Positions 52,958 through 62,236 are shown, counted from the stretch's first letter. The stretch: DNA of 64,000 nt from Bifidobacterium simiarum (GCF_002802905.1 NZ_PEBK01000004.1:1-64000); one strand, 5' to 3'. Numbers and translations are program-made. Notes: generated by a model from the sequence alone, not told the origin.

Positions 52958-55681
52958 ATGCGGACGGTGTGGCGGATCTTTGCGCGGGACGTGCTCCGTC
53001 TGCTGCGCAATCCCGTGGCCGTGGTCATCACGCTCGGCGTGGCGCTGATCCCGTCCCTGTACGCGTGGTTCAACATCCTCGCCAACTGGGATCCGTATTC
53101 CAACACCGGCAACATCCAGGTGGCGGTGGTCGATCAGGACACCGGCACCGACAACGATCTCGTCGGCCATCTCGACGCCGGCGGGCAGGTCGTCAAACAG
53201 CTCAAGGCCAATCACGAACTCGGCTGGCGATTCGTCAGCGAATCAGACGCCATGCGCGGCGTACGCTCCGGCGACTATTACGCGGCCATCGTGATCCCGA
53301 AGGATTTCAGCGCCAAACTCATTGGCACGGTCACCTCGGTTTCCGGTGACACCAGTGCGGACGGCGGCGACACCAGCGTCACCCGCCGACCGCAGATCAA
53401 CTACTACGTCAACGAGAAGAAGAACGCGATCGCGCCGAAGATCACCGACACCGGCGCCACCACCATCGACCAGCAGATCAACCAGACGTTCGTCTCCACC
53501 GTCGCCTCCACCGTGGTCGGCAAGGTCAAGGAGGAGGTGAGCGAAACCCAGTCGAAGGCCGATGAAGCGCAAAACCGGCTGATCGGCCAGGTACGGCAGG
53601 CGATGGACGATCTCGACAAGGCCCGTGCCGCCATCGACACGATGAGCCGCAGCATCGACTCGGCCAACACCACGCTCGACGACGCCGACCGCTCGCTCCG
53701 GCAGCTCACCACGCAGATCTCCTCCACCCGCAGAACGCTCAGCGCCGCCAACGGCGCCCTCGGCGAGACGCGCAAGGAGTCATTGGCATTCACCGGCACG
53801 CTCGACACCACCCTGACGAACGGTGCCGGACGGCTCAGCGGCATCACGGTGTCGGCCAACACCGCGGCCGGCGGCATCGTCGGCGGATTCAACACCGTGC
53901 AGAACCGGATCGACTCGGCCGCGACCGCCCAGCAGCAGGTGATCGACCGCAATACGGCGGCGATCTCCGCCCTGCAGTCGGTTCTCGATCTGGCGAACGG
54001 CAGCACCACGATCAGTCAGACGGTCAAGGATCAGATCACCGAACAGGTCCAGCCGCAGATCGACACGCTCACTCACGCGAACGAACAGGCCCAGAAAACC
54101 CTCGACACCTTCAACCGGCAGACCGCCTCGCTCACCGCCGGCGGCATCGACGCCACCTCCAGTGGCACGAAGGCGATCGGTATCGCAACCGACGGTGGCG
54201 CGGCCGGACTGAACACCGTACGCACCGGACTGAACCGGACCATCACGCCCTCGCTGCTCGCCGGCATGGACTCGTTCTCGGCCATGACCGGCACCTTGGA
54301 CGGCACGCTCGCCGGCCTTGACTCCGGCATCGGCCAGAGCCGATTGCTGGTCGCCCAACTCAAGACCACGCTCGGCCAGACCAAGACCACGCTCGGCCAG
54401 ACCTCCGACGCGTTGGACGGCGTCTCCCAGGGACTGGACACCACGCGGACCGATCTCGCCGCGCTCAACTCCGGCAAGATCTGGAACGAACTGGGCGAGC
54501 ACTTCGACTTCGACGCCAAGGCCGTGGGCGACTTCATGGCCTCGCCGGTGACCCTCACCACGAAAACCGTGTATCCGGTGGCCAACTACGGCTCGGCGGT
54601 CACCCCCTTCTACACGAATCTGGCCTTGTGGGTCGGTGGATTCGTGCTCATCGCCATCTTCAAACTCGAAGTCGATCGCGACGACCTCCACGGTCACGAA
54701 TTCAATGCGATCCAAGGGTATTTGGGCCGGTGGCTGCTGCTCGTCACCGTCGGCCTCATGCAGGCGGTGATCTGCACGGTCGGCGATCTGGTCCTCGGCA
54801 TCCAATGCGACCACCCCCTGCTGTTCGTGCTCGCCGGCTGCTGGATCTCCTTCGTCTACGTCAACGTCATCTACGCGCTCGCCGCCGCGTTCAAGCACAT
54901 CGGCAAGGCGGTGGCGGTGATCCTCGTGATCATGCAGATCCCCGGCTCCTCCGGCATGTATCCGATCGAAATGATGCCCGACTTCTTCCGTCGTCTCTAC
55001 CCGTTCCTGCCGTTCACCTACGGCATCAACGCGATGCGCGAAACCATCGGCGGCATGTACTCCGGCCACTACTGGTCCGATCTGCGCTTCCTGCTGTGGT
55101 TCCTCCTCGCCGCACTGTTCATCGGTCTCGTGGCCCGACAGTATCTGCTCAACCTCAACGCGCTGTTCGATCGCCGGCTCGGCGCCACCGACCTCATGGT
55201 GAGCGAACGGAACAACCTCACCAACGAACGGTTCAAGCTGGTCTCCGTGATCAAGCTGCTTATGGGCGTGCCCGAATACCGGCAGCGCATTCGTCATCAG
55301 GCGCAGCGGTTCTTCCGCTGGTACCCGCTGCTCATCAACGCCGGTCTGGTGGCGATCGCGGTGATCCCGATGGTGTTCCTTGTGCTGATGTTCAGCGTGG
55401 AGTCGAAGATCGTGATGCTCACCGCGTGGATCACCTCGATCATCCTGATCGACGTGTACCTGATCGTGGTGGAGTACATGGCGGAAAGCGCGAGCAGGCA
55501 GCTGGGCATGAGCGTGATGAAGCCGGAGGAGTTCCGCAGCGTGATCGTGGATCGGCTCACCCGGCACCACCGGTTCGGCTCGCACGGCGGCATGCATGGT
55601 GGAGAGCACACGCACGGCGGGGAGCACACCCACACTCCCCATACCACCCACACCCACACCGGAAAGGGCGGTGACCGCTGA
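52958..55681 (+). CDS. YhgE/Pip family membrane protein (1) with His-rich tail
   Basis: A 907-residue Pip/YhgE-type protein of the ABC-2-like superfamily, often linked to export of lipids, drugs or secretion factors. An N-terminal helix (FARDVLRLLRNPVAVVITLGV) is followed by a long extracytoplasmic region (about 40-520) full of heptad-like segments with Gly/Thr/Asp, then about six C-terminal membrane helices (from about 545). The last ~35 residues are His-rich (GGEHTHGGEHTHTPHTTHTH), unusual for the family. GAGGTGA precedes the ATG. Its stop overlaps the next start by one base, so the two YhgE proteins are coupled and may form a heteromer. Confidence 0.88.
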   Translation: MRTVWRIFARDVLRLLRNPVAVVITLGVALIPSLYAWFNILANWDPYSNTGNIQVAVVDQDTGTDNDLVGHLDAGGQVVKQLKANHELGWRFVSESDAMRGVRSGDYYAAIVIPKDFSAKLIGTVTSVSGDTSADGGDTSVTRRPQINYYVNEKKNAIAPKITDTGATTIDQQINQTFVSTVASTVVGKVKEEVSETQSKADEAQNRLIGQVRQAMDDLDKARAAIDTMSRSIDSANTTLDDADRSLRQLTTQISSTRRTLSAANGALGETRKESLAFTGTLDTTLTNGAGRLSGITVSANTAAGGIVGGFNTVQNRIDSAATAQQQVIDRNTAAISALQSVLDLANGSTTISQTVKDQITEQVQPQIDTLTHANEQAQKTLDTFNRQTASLTAGGIDATSSGTKAIGIATDGGAAGLNTVRTGLNRTITPSLLAGMDSFSAMTGTLDGTLAGLDSGIGQSRLLVAQLKTTLGQTKTTLGQTSDALDGVSQGLDTTRTDLAALNSGKIWNELGEHFDFDAKAVGDFMASPVTLTTKTVYPVANYGSAVTPFYTNLALWVGGFVLIAIFKLEVDRDDLHGHEFNAIQGYLGRWLLLVTVGLMQAVICTVGDLVLGIQCDHPLLFVLAGCWISFVYVNVIYALAAAFKHIGKAVAVILVIMQIPGSSGMYPIEMMPDFFRRLYPFLPFTYGINAMRETIGGMYSGHYWSDLRFLLWFLLAALFIGLVARQYLLNLNALFDRRLGATDLMVSERNNLTNERFKLVSVIKLLMGVPEYRQRIRHQAQRFFRWYPLLINAGLVAIAVIPMVFLVLMFSVESKIVMLTAWITSIILIDVYLIVVEYMAESASRQLGMSVMKPEEFRSVIVDRLTRHHRFGSHGGMHGGEHTHGGEHTHTPHTTHTHTGKGGDR

Positions 55682-57918
55682 TGCGCAACATCTGGCACAT
55701 CTTCGCCCGCGACGTGCGTCATGCCGCCGGCAACGTGATCGGCGTGATCGTGGTGATCGGTCTAGTCATCGTGCCGGCCCTGTACGCGTGGTTCAACATC
55801 GCGGCCAGCTGGGATCCGTACAGCAACACCTCCGAACTCAAGGTGGCCGTGGCCAGCGAGGACGAAGGCTACAAATCCGATCTGATCCCCGTGAGGATCA
55901 ACGTGGGGGAGACCGTCACCAACACCCTGCGCGCCAACGATCAGCTCGATTGGCAGTTCGTGAACGCGGACGAGGCCGTGGACGGCGTGAAATCCGGCGA
56001 CTACTACGCGGCCATCGTGATCCCGAAACGCTTCTCGGCCGACATGATGACCCTGTTCTCGCCCGAGGTGAAGCACGCGAAACTGCTGTACTACACCAAC
56101 GAGAAGATCAACGCCATCGCCCCGCACGTCACCGGCACGGGCGCGACCACCATCACCACGCAGATCGACAGCACCTTCGCCAAAACCGTCGGGCAGGTGG
56201 AGCTCGACCTGATGGGGAACCTGTTCACCTACATGCAGGGCGACGAGATGAAGACGTACGTCGCCAACGCCACGAAGCACATCGGGTCGATGGCCGATCA
56301 GCTGAACGTCGCGGCGAACCAGACCAAGGCGTATTCGGCGCTGCTGGGGTCGACGTCCGATCTGATCGCTTCCACCGACGGTCTGCTCGCCAACTCGGGC
56401 AAGAGCGTCGACGGGGCGAAGCGCAGCCTCGATCAGGCGAAGCAGGGCATCGACTCGCTGGACGGTGCCCTCAGCGGCACGGCGGACACGCTGAACGAGG
56501 CGCTCGCCCGAAGCGAGCGAAGCTATGACGAGGTCAGCCGTCAGGTGGACTCCTCCTTCGACGCGATCGGCCGCCAGTCCGATACGGCCGGCGGGCAGCT
56601 GACCTCCCTTGCCGGCAAGGTGAAGGATTCCGCCGTCGCATACGAATCGCTGTCGGCCAGTCTGGCGCAGGTGCAGCGGCAGACCACGGATCAGAGCGTA
56701 AAGGACATGCTCGGCCGCGGCATCGATCTCATCAACCGGGCCGGCAGATCGCAGCGGACGCTCGCCGACGACCTGAGCCGCGCCTCGAAGTCCCTGAACG
56801 GTACCACCGCGACCGTCAACGCCAAACGGGCCGATCTCAAGCGGCAGATCGCCGACGCCAAGGCCACGGTTACCAAGGCCCGCAACACCTACGAATCCGG
56901 TCTGAAACCCAAGCTGACCGCATTGGCCGACTCCATCGCCGACGTGGGATCGCAGTCCCGTACGGTGGTCGACAGTCTGAGCGACACCATGGATTCGCTC
57001 GACGGGGTCTCCGGCGGGGCGGTGGATTCGATCGGCCGGATCCGGTCGATCCTCGACGACTCCACCGGCCGGATGACCACGGCCGCGAACCGTCTGCACG
57101 ATCTGGGCAACGGGATCACCGCGGCATACAACAACGGCTCGCCCAAGGAGCTCGCGCAGCTGCAGCGGTTCTCGAACGCCGACGCCGATACGCTGGCCAC
57201 GCTGCTCAGCTCGCCGGTGGAGCTCAACCGCATGCCGGTGTACCACATCGAGAACTACGGTTCCGCGATGGCCCCGTTCTATACGATCCTGTCGATCTGG
57301 GTGGGGGCGATCGTGCTGGTGGCCATGATGAAGGTGCAGCTGTCCGACAAGGCCAAGGCCGAACTGGGTGCAATGCCGACAAACCGGTTGGGAATCGGTC
57401 GCGGGCACGGCGGTCTGCGGCTGCACGAAGAGTATTTCGGTCGCTACCTGTTCTTCCTGATGCTCGCCCTGTGCCAGGGTCTGCTGGTGGGGCTCGGCGA
57501 CCTGTACTATCTGCGGATTCAGGTGCAGAGCGCGTGGCGGTTCGTGCTGGTGTGTCTGGTGGCGGCCGTGGTGTTCTCGAACATCACCTACACGCTCACC
57601 CTCTCGTTCGGCGACATCGGCAAGGCCGTAGCCGTGGTGCTGCTGGTCATGCAGGTGGCCGGCTCCGGCGGCACCTTCCCGATGGAGGTGCTGCCCGCCC
57701 CGTTCAAGGCGCTGTATCCGTTCCTGCTGTTCCCGCACGGCATCGCGGCCATGCACGCGGCGATCGCCGGATCGTACGGCAACGAATACTGGGTGGAGCT
57801 GTTCCTGCTCGCGGTGTTCCTCGTGCCGTCGCTGCTGCTCGGGCTGGTGCTGCGCAAGCCGGTGATCCGCCTCAACAACTGGATCATCCGCAATCTCGAA
57901 AGCACCAAGCTGATGTGA
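55681..57918 (+). CDS. YhgE/Pip family membrane protein (2)
   Basis: A 745-residue paralogue of the preceding protein. The same N-terminal helix and SLYAWFNI/ALYAWFNI-WDPYSNT block open both. The extracellular coiled-coil region (about 40-520) and six C-terminal membrane helices follow (GSAMAPFYTILSIWVGAIVLVA, then YLFFLMLALCQGLLVGLGDLYY). There is no His-rich tail. It begins in the TGATG overlap with the first gene. Divergence between the two suggests fixed heterodimer roles. A TetR regulator gene at 60075 is the nearest candidate controller, since TetR and YhgE genes are often paired in actinobacteria. Confidence 0.88.
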   Translation: MRNIWHIFARDVRHAAGNVIGVIVVIGLVIVPALYAWFNIAASWDPYSNTSELKVAVASEDEGYKSDLIPVRINVGETVTNTLRANDQLDWQFVNADEAVDGVKSGDYYAAIVIPKRFSADMMTLFSPEVKHAKLLYYTNEKINAIAPHVTGTGATTITTQIDSTFAKTVGQVELDLMGNLFTYMQGDEMKTYVANATKHIGSMADQLNVAANQTKAYSALLGSTSDLIASTDGLLANSGKSVDGAKRSLDQAKQGIDSLDGALSGTADTLNEALARSERSYDEVSRQVDSSFDAIGRQSDTAGGQLTSLAGKVKDSAVAYESLSASLAQVQRQTTDQSVKDMLGRGIDLINRAGRSQRTLADDLSRASKSLNGTTATVNAKRADLKRQIADAKATVTKARNTYESGLKPKLTALADSIADVGSQSRTVVDSLSDTMDSLDGVSGGAVDSIGRIRSILDDSTGRMTTAANRLHDLGNGITAAYNNGSPKELAQLQRFSNADADTLATLLSSPVELNRMPVYHIENYGSAMAPFYTILSIWVGAIVLVAMMKVQLSDKAKAELGAMPTNRLGIGRGHGGLRLHEEYFGRYLFFLMLALCQGLLVGLGDLYYLRIQVQSAWRFVLVCLVAAVVFSNITYTLTLSFGDIGKAVAVVLLVMQVAGSGGTFPMEVLPAPFKALYPFLLFPHGIAAMHAAIAGSYGNEYWVELFLLAVFLVPSLLLGLVLRKPVIRLNNWIIRNLESTKLM

Positions 57919-57954
57919 CGGCTGCCGCTTCGGTCCGGTCGGGCCCGGCTCGGC

Positions 57955-58015
57955 TTGCGGAACGATCTGGCTTGCGGACCGGTCCAGTTTGCGGAACGGC
58001 CCGGCTTGCGGCTCA
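57955..58015. repeat. 17-bp tandem repeat, four units
   Basis: TTGCGG occurs at 57955, 57972, 57989 and 58006, in units of the type GGCTTGCGGAACGGTCC. It lies between the YhgE gene and the lipase gene. Confidence 0.8.
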
Positions 58016-58037
58016 GGCGGTTGACCCCGGCGTGGCG

Positions 58038-58043
58038 TAGGCT
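58038..58043 (+). promoter_or_regulatory. -10 box for leaderless lipase mRNA
   Basis: TAGGCT, 7 bases before the ATG at 58051. No Shine-Dalgarno sequence is present. Confidence 0.5.
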
Positions 58044-58050
58044 CGGTCGC

Positions 58051-59103
58051 ATGGAAGTGAAGCTGATCGACGAAGCCATGTACGCCGAAACGATGAAGGC
58101 CACGGTGCGGCCGACGCTGGCCAAATGCCGTGCCGAAGGCTGGCTGGCCCCCTCGCGGGCCGACCGTCTGGCGAAACTGCGCCATCCCGGTCTGCTGCAC
58201 TACGTGTGCTACGACGCCTCTCGGTTCGACTCACTGGACGTGGCCGGTGCGGCCGGCGAATTCCGCGGGGCCGTGGTGATCTCCCACGGATTCACCGAAT
58301 TCGCCGAACGGTTCGAGGAACTGGCCTGGTATCTGCTGCTCGACGGCTACAGCGTGTGCATTCTGGAGCACCGCGGACACGGATTCTCACCGCGCGACGT
58401 GAGCGACGAAAGCCTCGTCTGGATCGACGACTGGCATCGGTACGTCGATGATCTGGCCAAGTTCTGCTCCCTGATCGGCAAACGATACGCCAAGGACGCG
58501 CCGCTGTACCTCTACGGGCATTCGATGGGCGGCGGTGTGGCGGCCGCGCTGCTGCAGGAGCATCCCACGCTGATCGACAAGGCCGTGCTTTCCGCGCCGA
58601 TGATCGCGCCGAAGACCGGCATGCCGCTGTGGTTCGCCCCCATGGTGACCGAAACCGCGTGCGCGATCGGACTGAGCCGGCACATCGCCCCCACGCAGCA
58701 GCGGTTCAGTGAGGAATTCGACGCCGATTTCTACGAAGGACTGAGTCTTGAGCGCGCCCGCTGGGTGCATGAGCTGCGCAGGGAGCATGTGGAATACCAC
58801 ACCAACGCGGCCACCTTCGGCTGGGTGAATCAGGGACTGCGCATGAGCCGCGCCCTGCTCAGGCCCGAGGCGTGTGAGCGGATCGAGACGCCGATTCTGG
58901 CGTTCCAGGCCGAACAGGACCGGTATGTGCTGCTCAAGCCGCAGGACCGGTTCATCCGTCAGGTGCAGGAGGGCGGTTGCCCGGCGACGCTGGTGAAGCT
59001 CGAAGGCTCCCACCATGAGATGACCACCGAACGCAACGAGGTGATGGAGCGGTACATCGGCCGGATGCTCGAATTTCTGCGTACGCCGATCATCGAGGAG
59101 TGA
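58051..59103 (+). CDS. Monoacylglycerol lipase/lysophospholipase-like alpha/beta hydrolase
   Basis: A 350-residue serine hydrolase of the lysophospholipase (PldB/MGL) type. The oxyanion segment is VISHGFTEFAERFEELAWYL, the nucleophile GHSMGGG (about 150-156), the acid lies in FQAEQDRYV and the His in EGSHHEM. EHRGHGFSPRDVS is the strand-loop typical of monoacylglycerol lipases. No signal peptide, so it acts on intracellular or imported lipids. The start is the ATG at 58051; the longer frame from 57955 runs through a tandem repeat. It may process lipids handled by the YhgE pair (context only). Confidence 0.88.
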   Translation: MEVKLIDEAMYAETMKATVRPTLAKCRAEGWLAPSRADRLAKLRHPGLLHYVCYDASRFDSLDVAGAAGEFRGAVVISHGFTEFAERFEELAWYLLLDGYSVCILEHRGHGFSPRDVSDESLVWIDDWHRYVDDLAKFCSLIGKRYAKDAPLYLYGHSMGGGVAAALLQEHPTLIDKAVLSAPMIAPKTGMPLWFAPMVTETACAIGLSRHIAPTQQRFSEEFDADFYEGLSLERARWVHELRREHVEYHTNAATFGWVNQGLRMSRALLRPEACERIETPILAFQAEQDRYVLLKPQDRFIRQVQEGGCPATLVKLEGSHHEMTTERNEVMERYIGRMLEFLRTPIIEE

Positions 59104-59237
59104 TTGCCCCCGCCGAGGAGTGAAGCCCCATCGGGCGGCCATCGCGTCGTCGGTCGACCACCGTCCCGCCGCAGTCCCCGCCGGCAAGTGTGACGAACCG
59201 AACAGGATCGGCCCACGCCGGCAGGGGAGTCCCTATT

Positions 59238-59243
59238 TATAGT
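59238..59243 (+). promoter_or_regulatory. -10 box for leaderless esterase mRNA
   Basis: TATAGT, 6 bases before the ATG at 59250. Confidence 0.55.
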
Positions 59244-59249
59244 GGATTT

Positions 59250-60029
59250 ATGGATAACGAACAGTACACGGCGCCTGCCCGGCGCTTCCCGGAGCTGCCG
59301 GTCGGCAAGCAGTCCGGCGAAGTGCCCGGCCATTTCGGAGACCCGCTCACCGTGGAGCATGCCCTGTGGTCTCGCGGTGGCGGCCATGCCAATCCCGGCA
59401 AGCCGATGTTCCTGCTGCTGCATGGATGGGGATCCAACGAGCAGGACATGGCCGATCTCATGAGCTACATCGCCCCCTACAACGACTATGCGTCACTGCG
59501 CGCGCCGCTGGCGCTTCCCGCGCAGTACCGCAATCCCGAGGATGACGGCGTGCGCGCCACCTGGTTCCACGACGCCGTGCCCGCCGGCGAGGACCGCGAT
59601 CATGACGCCTACGCGGCCGCGGTGGCCATCGACGACTGGGTGGCGGACAACATCCCCGAAACCCGCGACGTCGTGCCCCTCGGATTCTCGCAGGGTGGCC
59701 TGCTCGCCGTGCATCTGCTGCGACTCAACCCCCGTCGGTACCGCGCGGTGGTCTGCCTTTCCGGATTCTGGGCGCAGGGTGCGGTTCCCGGCACGGCACC
59801 GGCCGACGCCGATCTGGACGAATTGCAGATCCCGGTGTTCTTCGGATTCGGCGACAAGGATCAGGTGCTGCCCCGATTCGAGCATCTGGCGATGAGCGCC
59901 TGGCTGGAGGAGCACACGTACCTCAAGTACCGCGAATACCCGAAGCTCGACCATGCGGTGAGCCTGAGCGAGTTCGACGACATCCGTCAGTGGCTCAGCG
60001 ACAACAACATCACCTCGGGCATCATGTGA
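59250..60029 (+). CDS. Phospholipase/carboxylesterase-type alpha/beta hydrolase
   Basis: A 259-residue hydrolase of the phospholipase/carboxylesterase family. LLLHGWGSNEQDMADL carries the oxyanion HG, the nucleophile is GFSQGG (about 150-155), the acid is in GFGDKDQVLP and the His in LDHAVS. RAPLALPAQYR is a family marker. No signal peptide is present. The start is the ATG at 59250, preceded by TATAGT at leaderless spacing; the longer frame from 59190 has no extra homology. It follows the lipase gene but has its own promoter. Confidence 0.87.
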   Translation: MDNEQYTAPARRFPELPVGKQSGEVPGHFGDPLTVEHALWSRGGGHANPGKPMFLLLHGWGSNEQDMADLMSYIAPYNDYASLRAPLALPAQYRNPEDDGVRATWFHDAVPAGEDRDHDAYAAAVAIDDWVADNIPETRDVVPLGFSQGGLLAVHLLRLNPRRYRAVVCLSGFWAQGAVPGTAPADADLDELQIPVFFGFGDKDQVLPRFEHLAMSAWLEEHTYLKYREYPKLDHAVSLSEFDDIRQWLSDNNITSGIM

Positions 60030-60074
60030 TCGGCGCCGGCGGGTGATCGTCGATCGATGATGTGATCGTCCGCC

Positions 60075-60695
60075 CTACTTCACGTACTTCAGCTCCGGCT
60101 TGGGCACGAGGTTCGAGATCCCGTTCCACGCCATGTTGACGATGTACGCCGCAAGCTGCTCCTTGCTCAGCTTGCGGTGGGTGGACCAGTACTGTCCGGT
60201 GAACACCGTCATCCCCACCAGCATCTGCGCGTAGTAGGGCACGCCCTTCGCCGGGATCCGCCGTTTTTTGAACGCCTCGACCAGCAGCTCTTCCACACGG
60301 ATCGAAATGTCGCCGAGCAGCGAGCTGAACGATCCGGAGGGGTCCGTGCTCGGCGAATCGCGGACCAGCACCTGGAATCCGTCGGGATTGTTCTCGATGT
60401 AGGTGAGCAGCGCCATCGCCGCCTTTTCCACGATCTGACGGGAATGGTCCTCCGGATTGGCCAAGGATGCGGTCAGTGCCTCGGTGAGCGACTGCATCTC
60501 CCGGTCCACGATCACCGCGTACAGCCCCTCCTTGCCGCCGAAATGCTCGTAGACGATCGGCTTGCTCACCTTGGCGCTCGCCGCGATCTCCTCCACGCTC
60601 ACCGCGGCGAATCCCTTGGCCGCGAACAGCGAACGGGCCACGGCGATGAGCTGCTCGCGACGCTGCAGCGCGGTCATTCTCGAAGTTCCACTCAT
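60075..60695 (-). CDS. TetR-family transcriptional regulator
   Basis: A 206-residue repressor. The HTH FAAKGFAAVSVEEIAASAKVSKPIVYEHFGGKEGLY (written here in part: VSVEEIAASAKVSKPI) is canonical, and the C-terminal ligand domain is longer and helical (about 70-200). It faces the esterase gene. TetR regulators near YhgE/Pip genes usually control them; here the distance is about 2 kb, so this is uncertain. It starts at 60695, with TACACT 8 bases upstream, which suggests a leaderless message. Confidence 0.88.
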   Translation of the reverse strand: MSGTSRMTALQRREQLIAVARSLFAAKGFAAVSVEEIAASAKVSKPIVYEHFGGKEGLYAVIVDREMQSLTEALTASLANPEDHSRQIVEKAAMALLTYIENNPDGFQVLVRDSPSTDPSGSFSSLLGDISIRVEELLVEAFKKRRIPAKGVPYYAQMLVGMTVFTGQYWSTHRKLSKEQLAAYIVNMAWNGISNLVPKPELKYVK

Positions 60696-60703
60696 ATCTG
60701 TTC

Positions 60704-60709
60704 AGTGTA
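60704..60709 (-). promoter_or_regulatory. -10 box for leaderless tetR mRNA
   Basis: TACACT on the minus strand, 8 bases before the ATG at 60695. Confidence 0.5.
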
Positions 60710-60750
60710 GATCAGCCACAATCGGCCGACGGTCGTGGAAGATCGCCGCT

Positions 60751-60854
60751 GGTTGGTCTGATTGGTTGGTCTGATTGGTTGGTCTGGTTGATCGGTCTGA
60801 TTGAGCGGTCTGATTGAGCGGTCTGGTTGGTCGGTCTGATTGGTCGGTCTGGTT
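60751..60854. repeat. 13-bp tandem repeat, eight units
   Basis: Units of the type GGTTGGTCTGATT begin every 13 bases from 60751 to 60842, with changes at four positions only. A degenerate ninth unit follows. The gene-free stretch 60696-61451 holds this array and the 44-bp palindromes that follow. Confidence 0.9.
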
Positions 60855-60975
60855 GATCGGTTCGGGGTCGGTCGGCACTGAGTCAGTCGGTACCGAGTCG
60901 GATCGTGGCCGGCCGGATCGGGTCGGTCTGCTCGACCGGATCGGGGCCGGGCGGATCGGGGTCGTTCGGTGTGCC

Positions 60976-61255
60976 GATGGATTGTGCTGCATTTCGGCGG
61001 ATTTGCGGCGTAATCCATGAGAATCCGGCTGTTTTTGATGGATTGCGTGCGATTTCGGCGAATATGCGGCGTAATCCATCACGATTGTGCCGAGCAGCAT
61101 TCAAGATCATTGCAATCATGCGGTTCTTCGGGCGCGAGTGGCTCGTCTGCGATGGATTGCGCTGCATAATCGTGGTTTTGCGTCGTAATCCATCGGAAAA
61201 TGGCGATTTCCGATGGATTACGCTGCATTTTGGCGGATTTGCGTTGCAGTCCATC
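60976..61255. repeat. Four 43-44-bp palindromic units
   Basis: Units at 60976-61018, 61037-61080, 61151-61194 and 61212-61255 begin GATGGATTGCGCTGCAT and end GCGGCGTAATCCATC, so their ends are inverted repeats. Units 1-2 and 3-4 are both spaced 61 bp; the spacer of the second pair is itself a palindrome (GGAAAATGGCGATTTCC). Confidence 0.85.
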
Positions 61256-61451
61256 GAAAGCGCCACCGGACTGGTGCAATGCCGTATGGCGGGGAACTGT
61301 CCCTTTCAGTGTGGGGAGGGGCTGTAGGACTGTCTCGAGAAGTGTGTAATTGACGGTTTCCCGTTTTCAGCGCACCATTCTTGTAAATATGGCGCAACAA
61401 AAATGAGCACGGGGGTGGCATCGGTAGAGAGACCCTGAGAGAATATAAGTC

Positions 61452-61982
61452 ATGCCGATGCTCATTATCCTGTTTCTTTGGGTGGCCCTCGTGGTGGCCC
61501 TGGTCGTGTACGTGCTGATACGTGCACGTCGTGAATCCCACCGTACGGATTTCTTCTACAACATGGATCAGGATCCCGAATCGCAGCGTCGCAAACCGCG
61601 TGCCGTGAGCACCAACATCGCGTTCACCCCGTCCCGGCAGGTTCGCCGTGGATCGACCGCGCCCGAGCATGAGCACGCCACCGCCGAAACCCCGGTGTAC
61701 GTGAATGACCCCTCCGTGGTGGAGGTGCGTGCGCTGGGCCGTGGCATCGACATCCCCGATCTCGACGCCGCCAAGGATCAGCCCAACGGTTCCGCCGAGG
61801 GCCGTTCCGGTCAGGCACAGGTCGGTCAGGTGCGGCCCGGTCAGGCGCGGGTAGGTCAGGCATCGGCCGAGCAGACTCCTACCGGCGAAACCAGCGAATA
61901 CACCGGCGATCATGCCGGCAGACGAGTCGGCGAGCACGTCCGCAGACGGGACGACGACCGCCCCTCTGAGCTGAATCGGTAG
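61452..61982 (+). CDS. Hypothetical protein with one N-terminal membrane helix
   Basis: A 176-residue protein. The membrane helix MLIILFLWVALVVALVVYVL is followed by RARRESHR (positive-inside stop) and a long hydrophilic, probably disordered tail with a Gln/Val/Gly-rich repeat (GQAQVGQVRPGQARVGQA, about 115-140). I do not recognise it. An ATG at 61458 could be the true start, as TATAAG lies 8 bases before it. It precedes ftsY. The repeat in the tail mirrors the tandem repeats of the surrounding intergenic DNA. Confidence 0.6.
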   Translation: MPMLIILFLWVALVVALVVYVLIRARRESHRTDFFYNMDQDPESQRRKPRAVSTNIAFTPSRQVRRGSTAPEHEHATAETPVYVNDPSVVEVRALGRGIDIPDLDAAKDQPNGSAEGRSGQAQVGQVRPGQARVGQASAEQTPTGETSEYTGDHAGRRVGEHVRRRDDDRPSELNR

Positions 61983-61990
61983 ATGGTGCT

Positions 61991-62110
61991 GAATCGGTAA
62001 CCGGCACCGAATCGGCGATCAGATTGAGCCGGTAATCGGATTGAGTCGGTAATCGGCATTGAATCGGCGGCCGGTGACGAGTCGGCAATCGGTACTGAGT
62101 CGGCAATTGG
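61991..62110. repeat. 17-18-bp tandem repeat, seven units
   Basis: Units of the type GAGTCGGTAATCGGCATT start at 61991, 62009, 62026, 62043, 62061, 62079 and 62097. The same GAATCGG word recurs in the acidic domain of the ftsY gene (about 62385-62520). Confidence 0.85.
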
Positions 62111-62224
62111 ACCGGTACTGCCGCCCACGCCACCATATTCCCATCCGTCCGGGTCCGCAGGTCTCTGATATGCCCTGATGACCCGGTATACCCTGATATG
62201 ACCCGGTATGACCTGAGGGGTCGT

Positions 62225-62230
62225 TAGGGT
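62225..62230 (+). promoter_or_regulatory. -10 box for leaderless ftsY mRNA
   Basis: TAGGGT, 6 bases before the ATG at 62237. Confidence 0.5.
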
Positions 62231-62236
62231 TGGGGT

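Noticed and set aside
52827-53048. Leader peptide with Ala-Glu-His-Asp repeats before the YhgE pair
   Set aside because: No ribosome binding site is seen and the repeat itself creates the open frame; kept only as a tandem repeat.
60692-61100. Thr/Asp/Gln/Pro-rich frames on the minus strand
   Set aside because: They are translations of the 13-bp tandem repeat, without start signals or homology.
60976-61255. CRISPR-like arrangement of 44-bp repeats
   Set aside because: Only four degenerate palindromic units, spacers of 17-18 bases and 70 bases, and no cas gene in the window.
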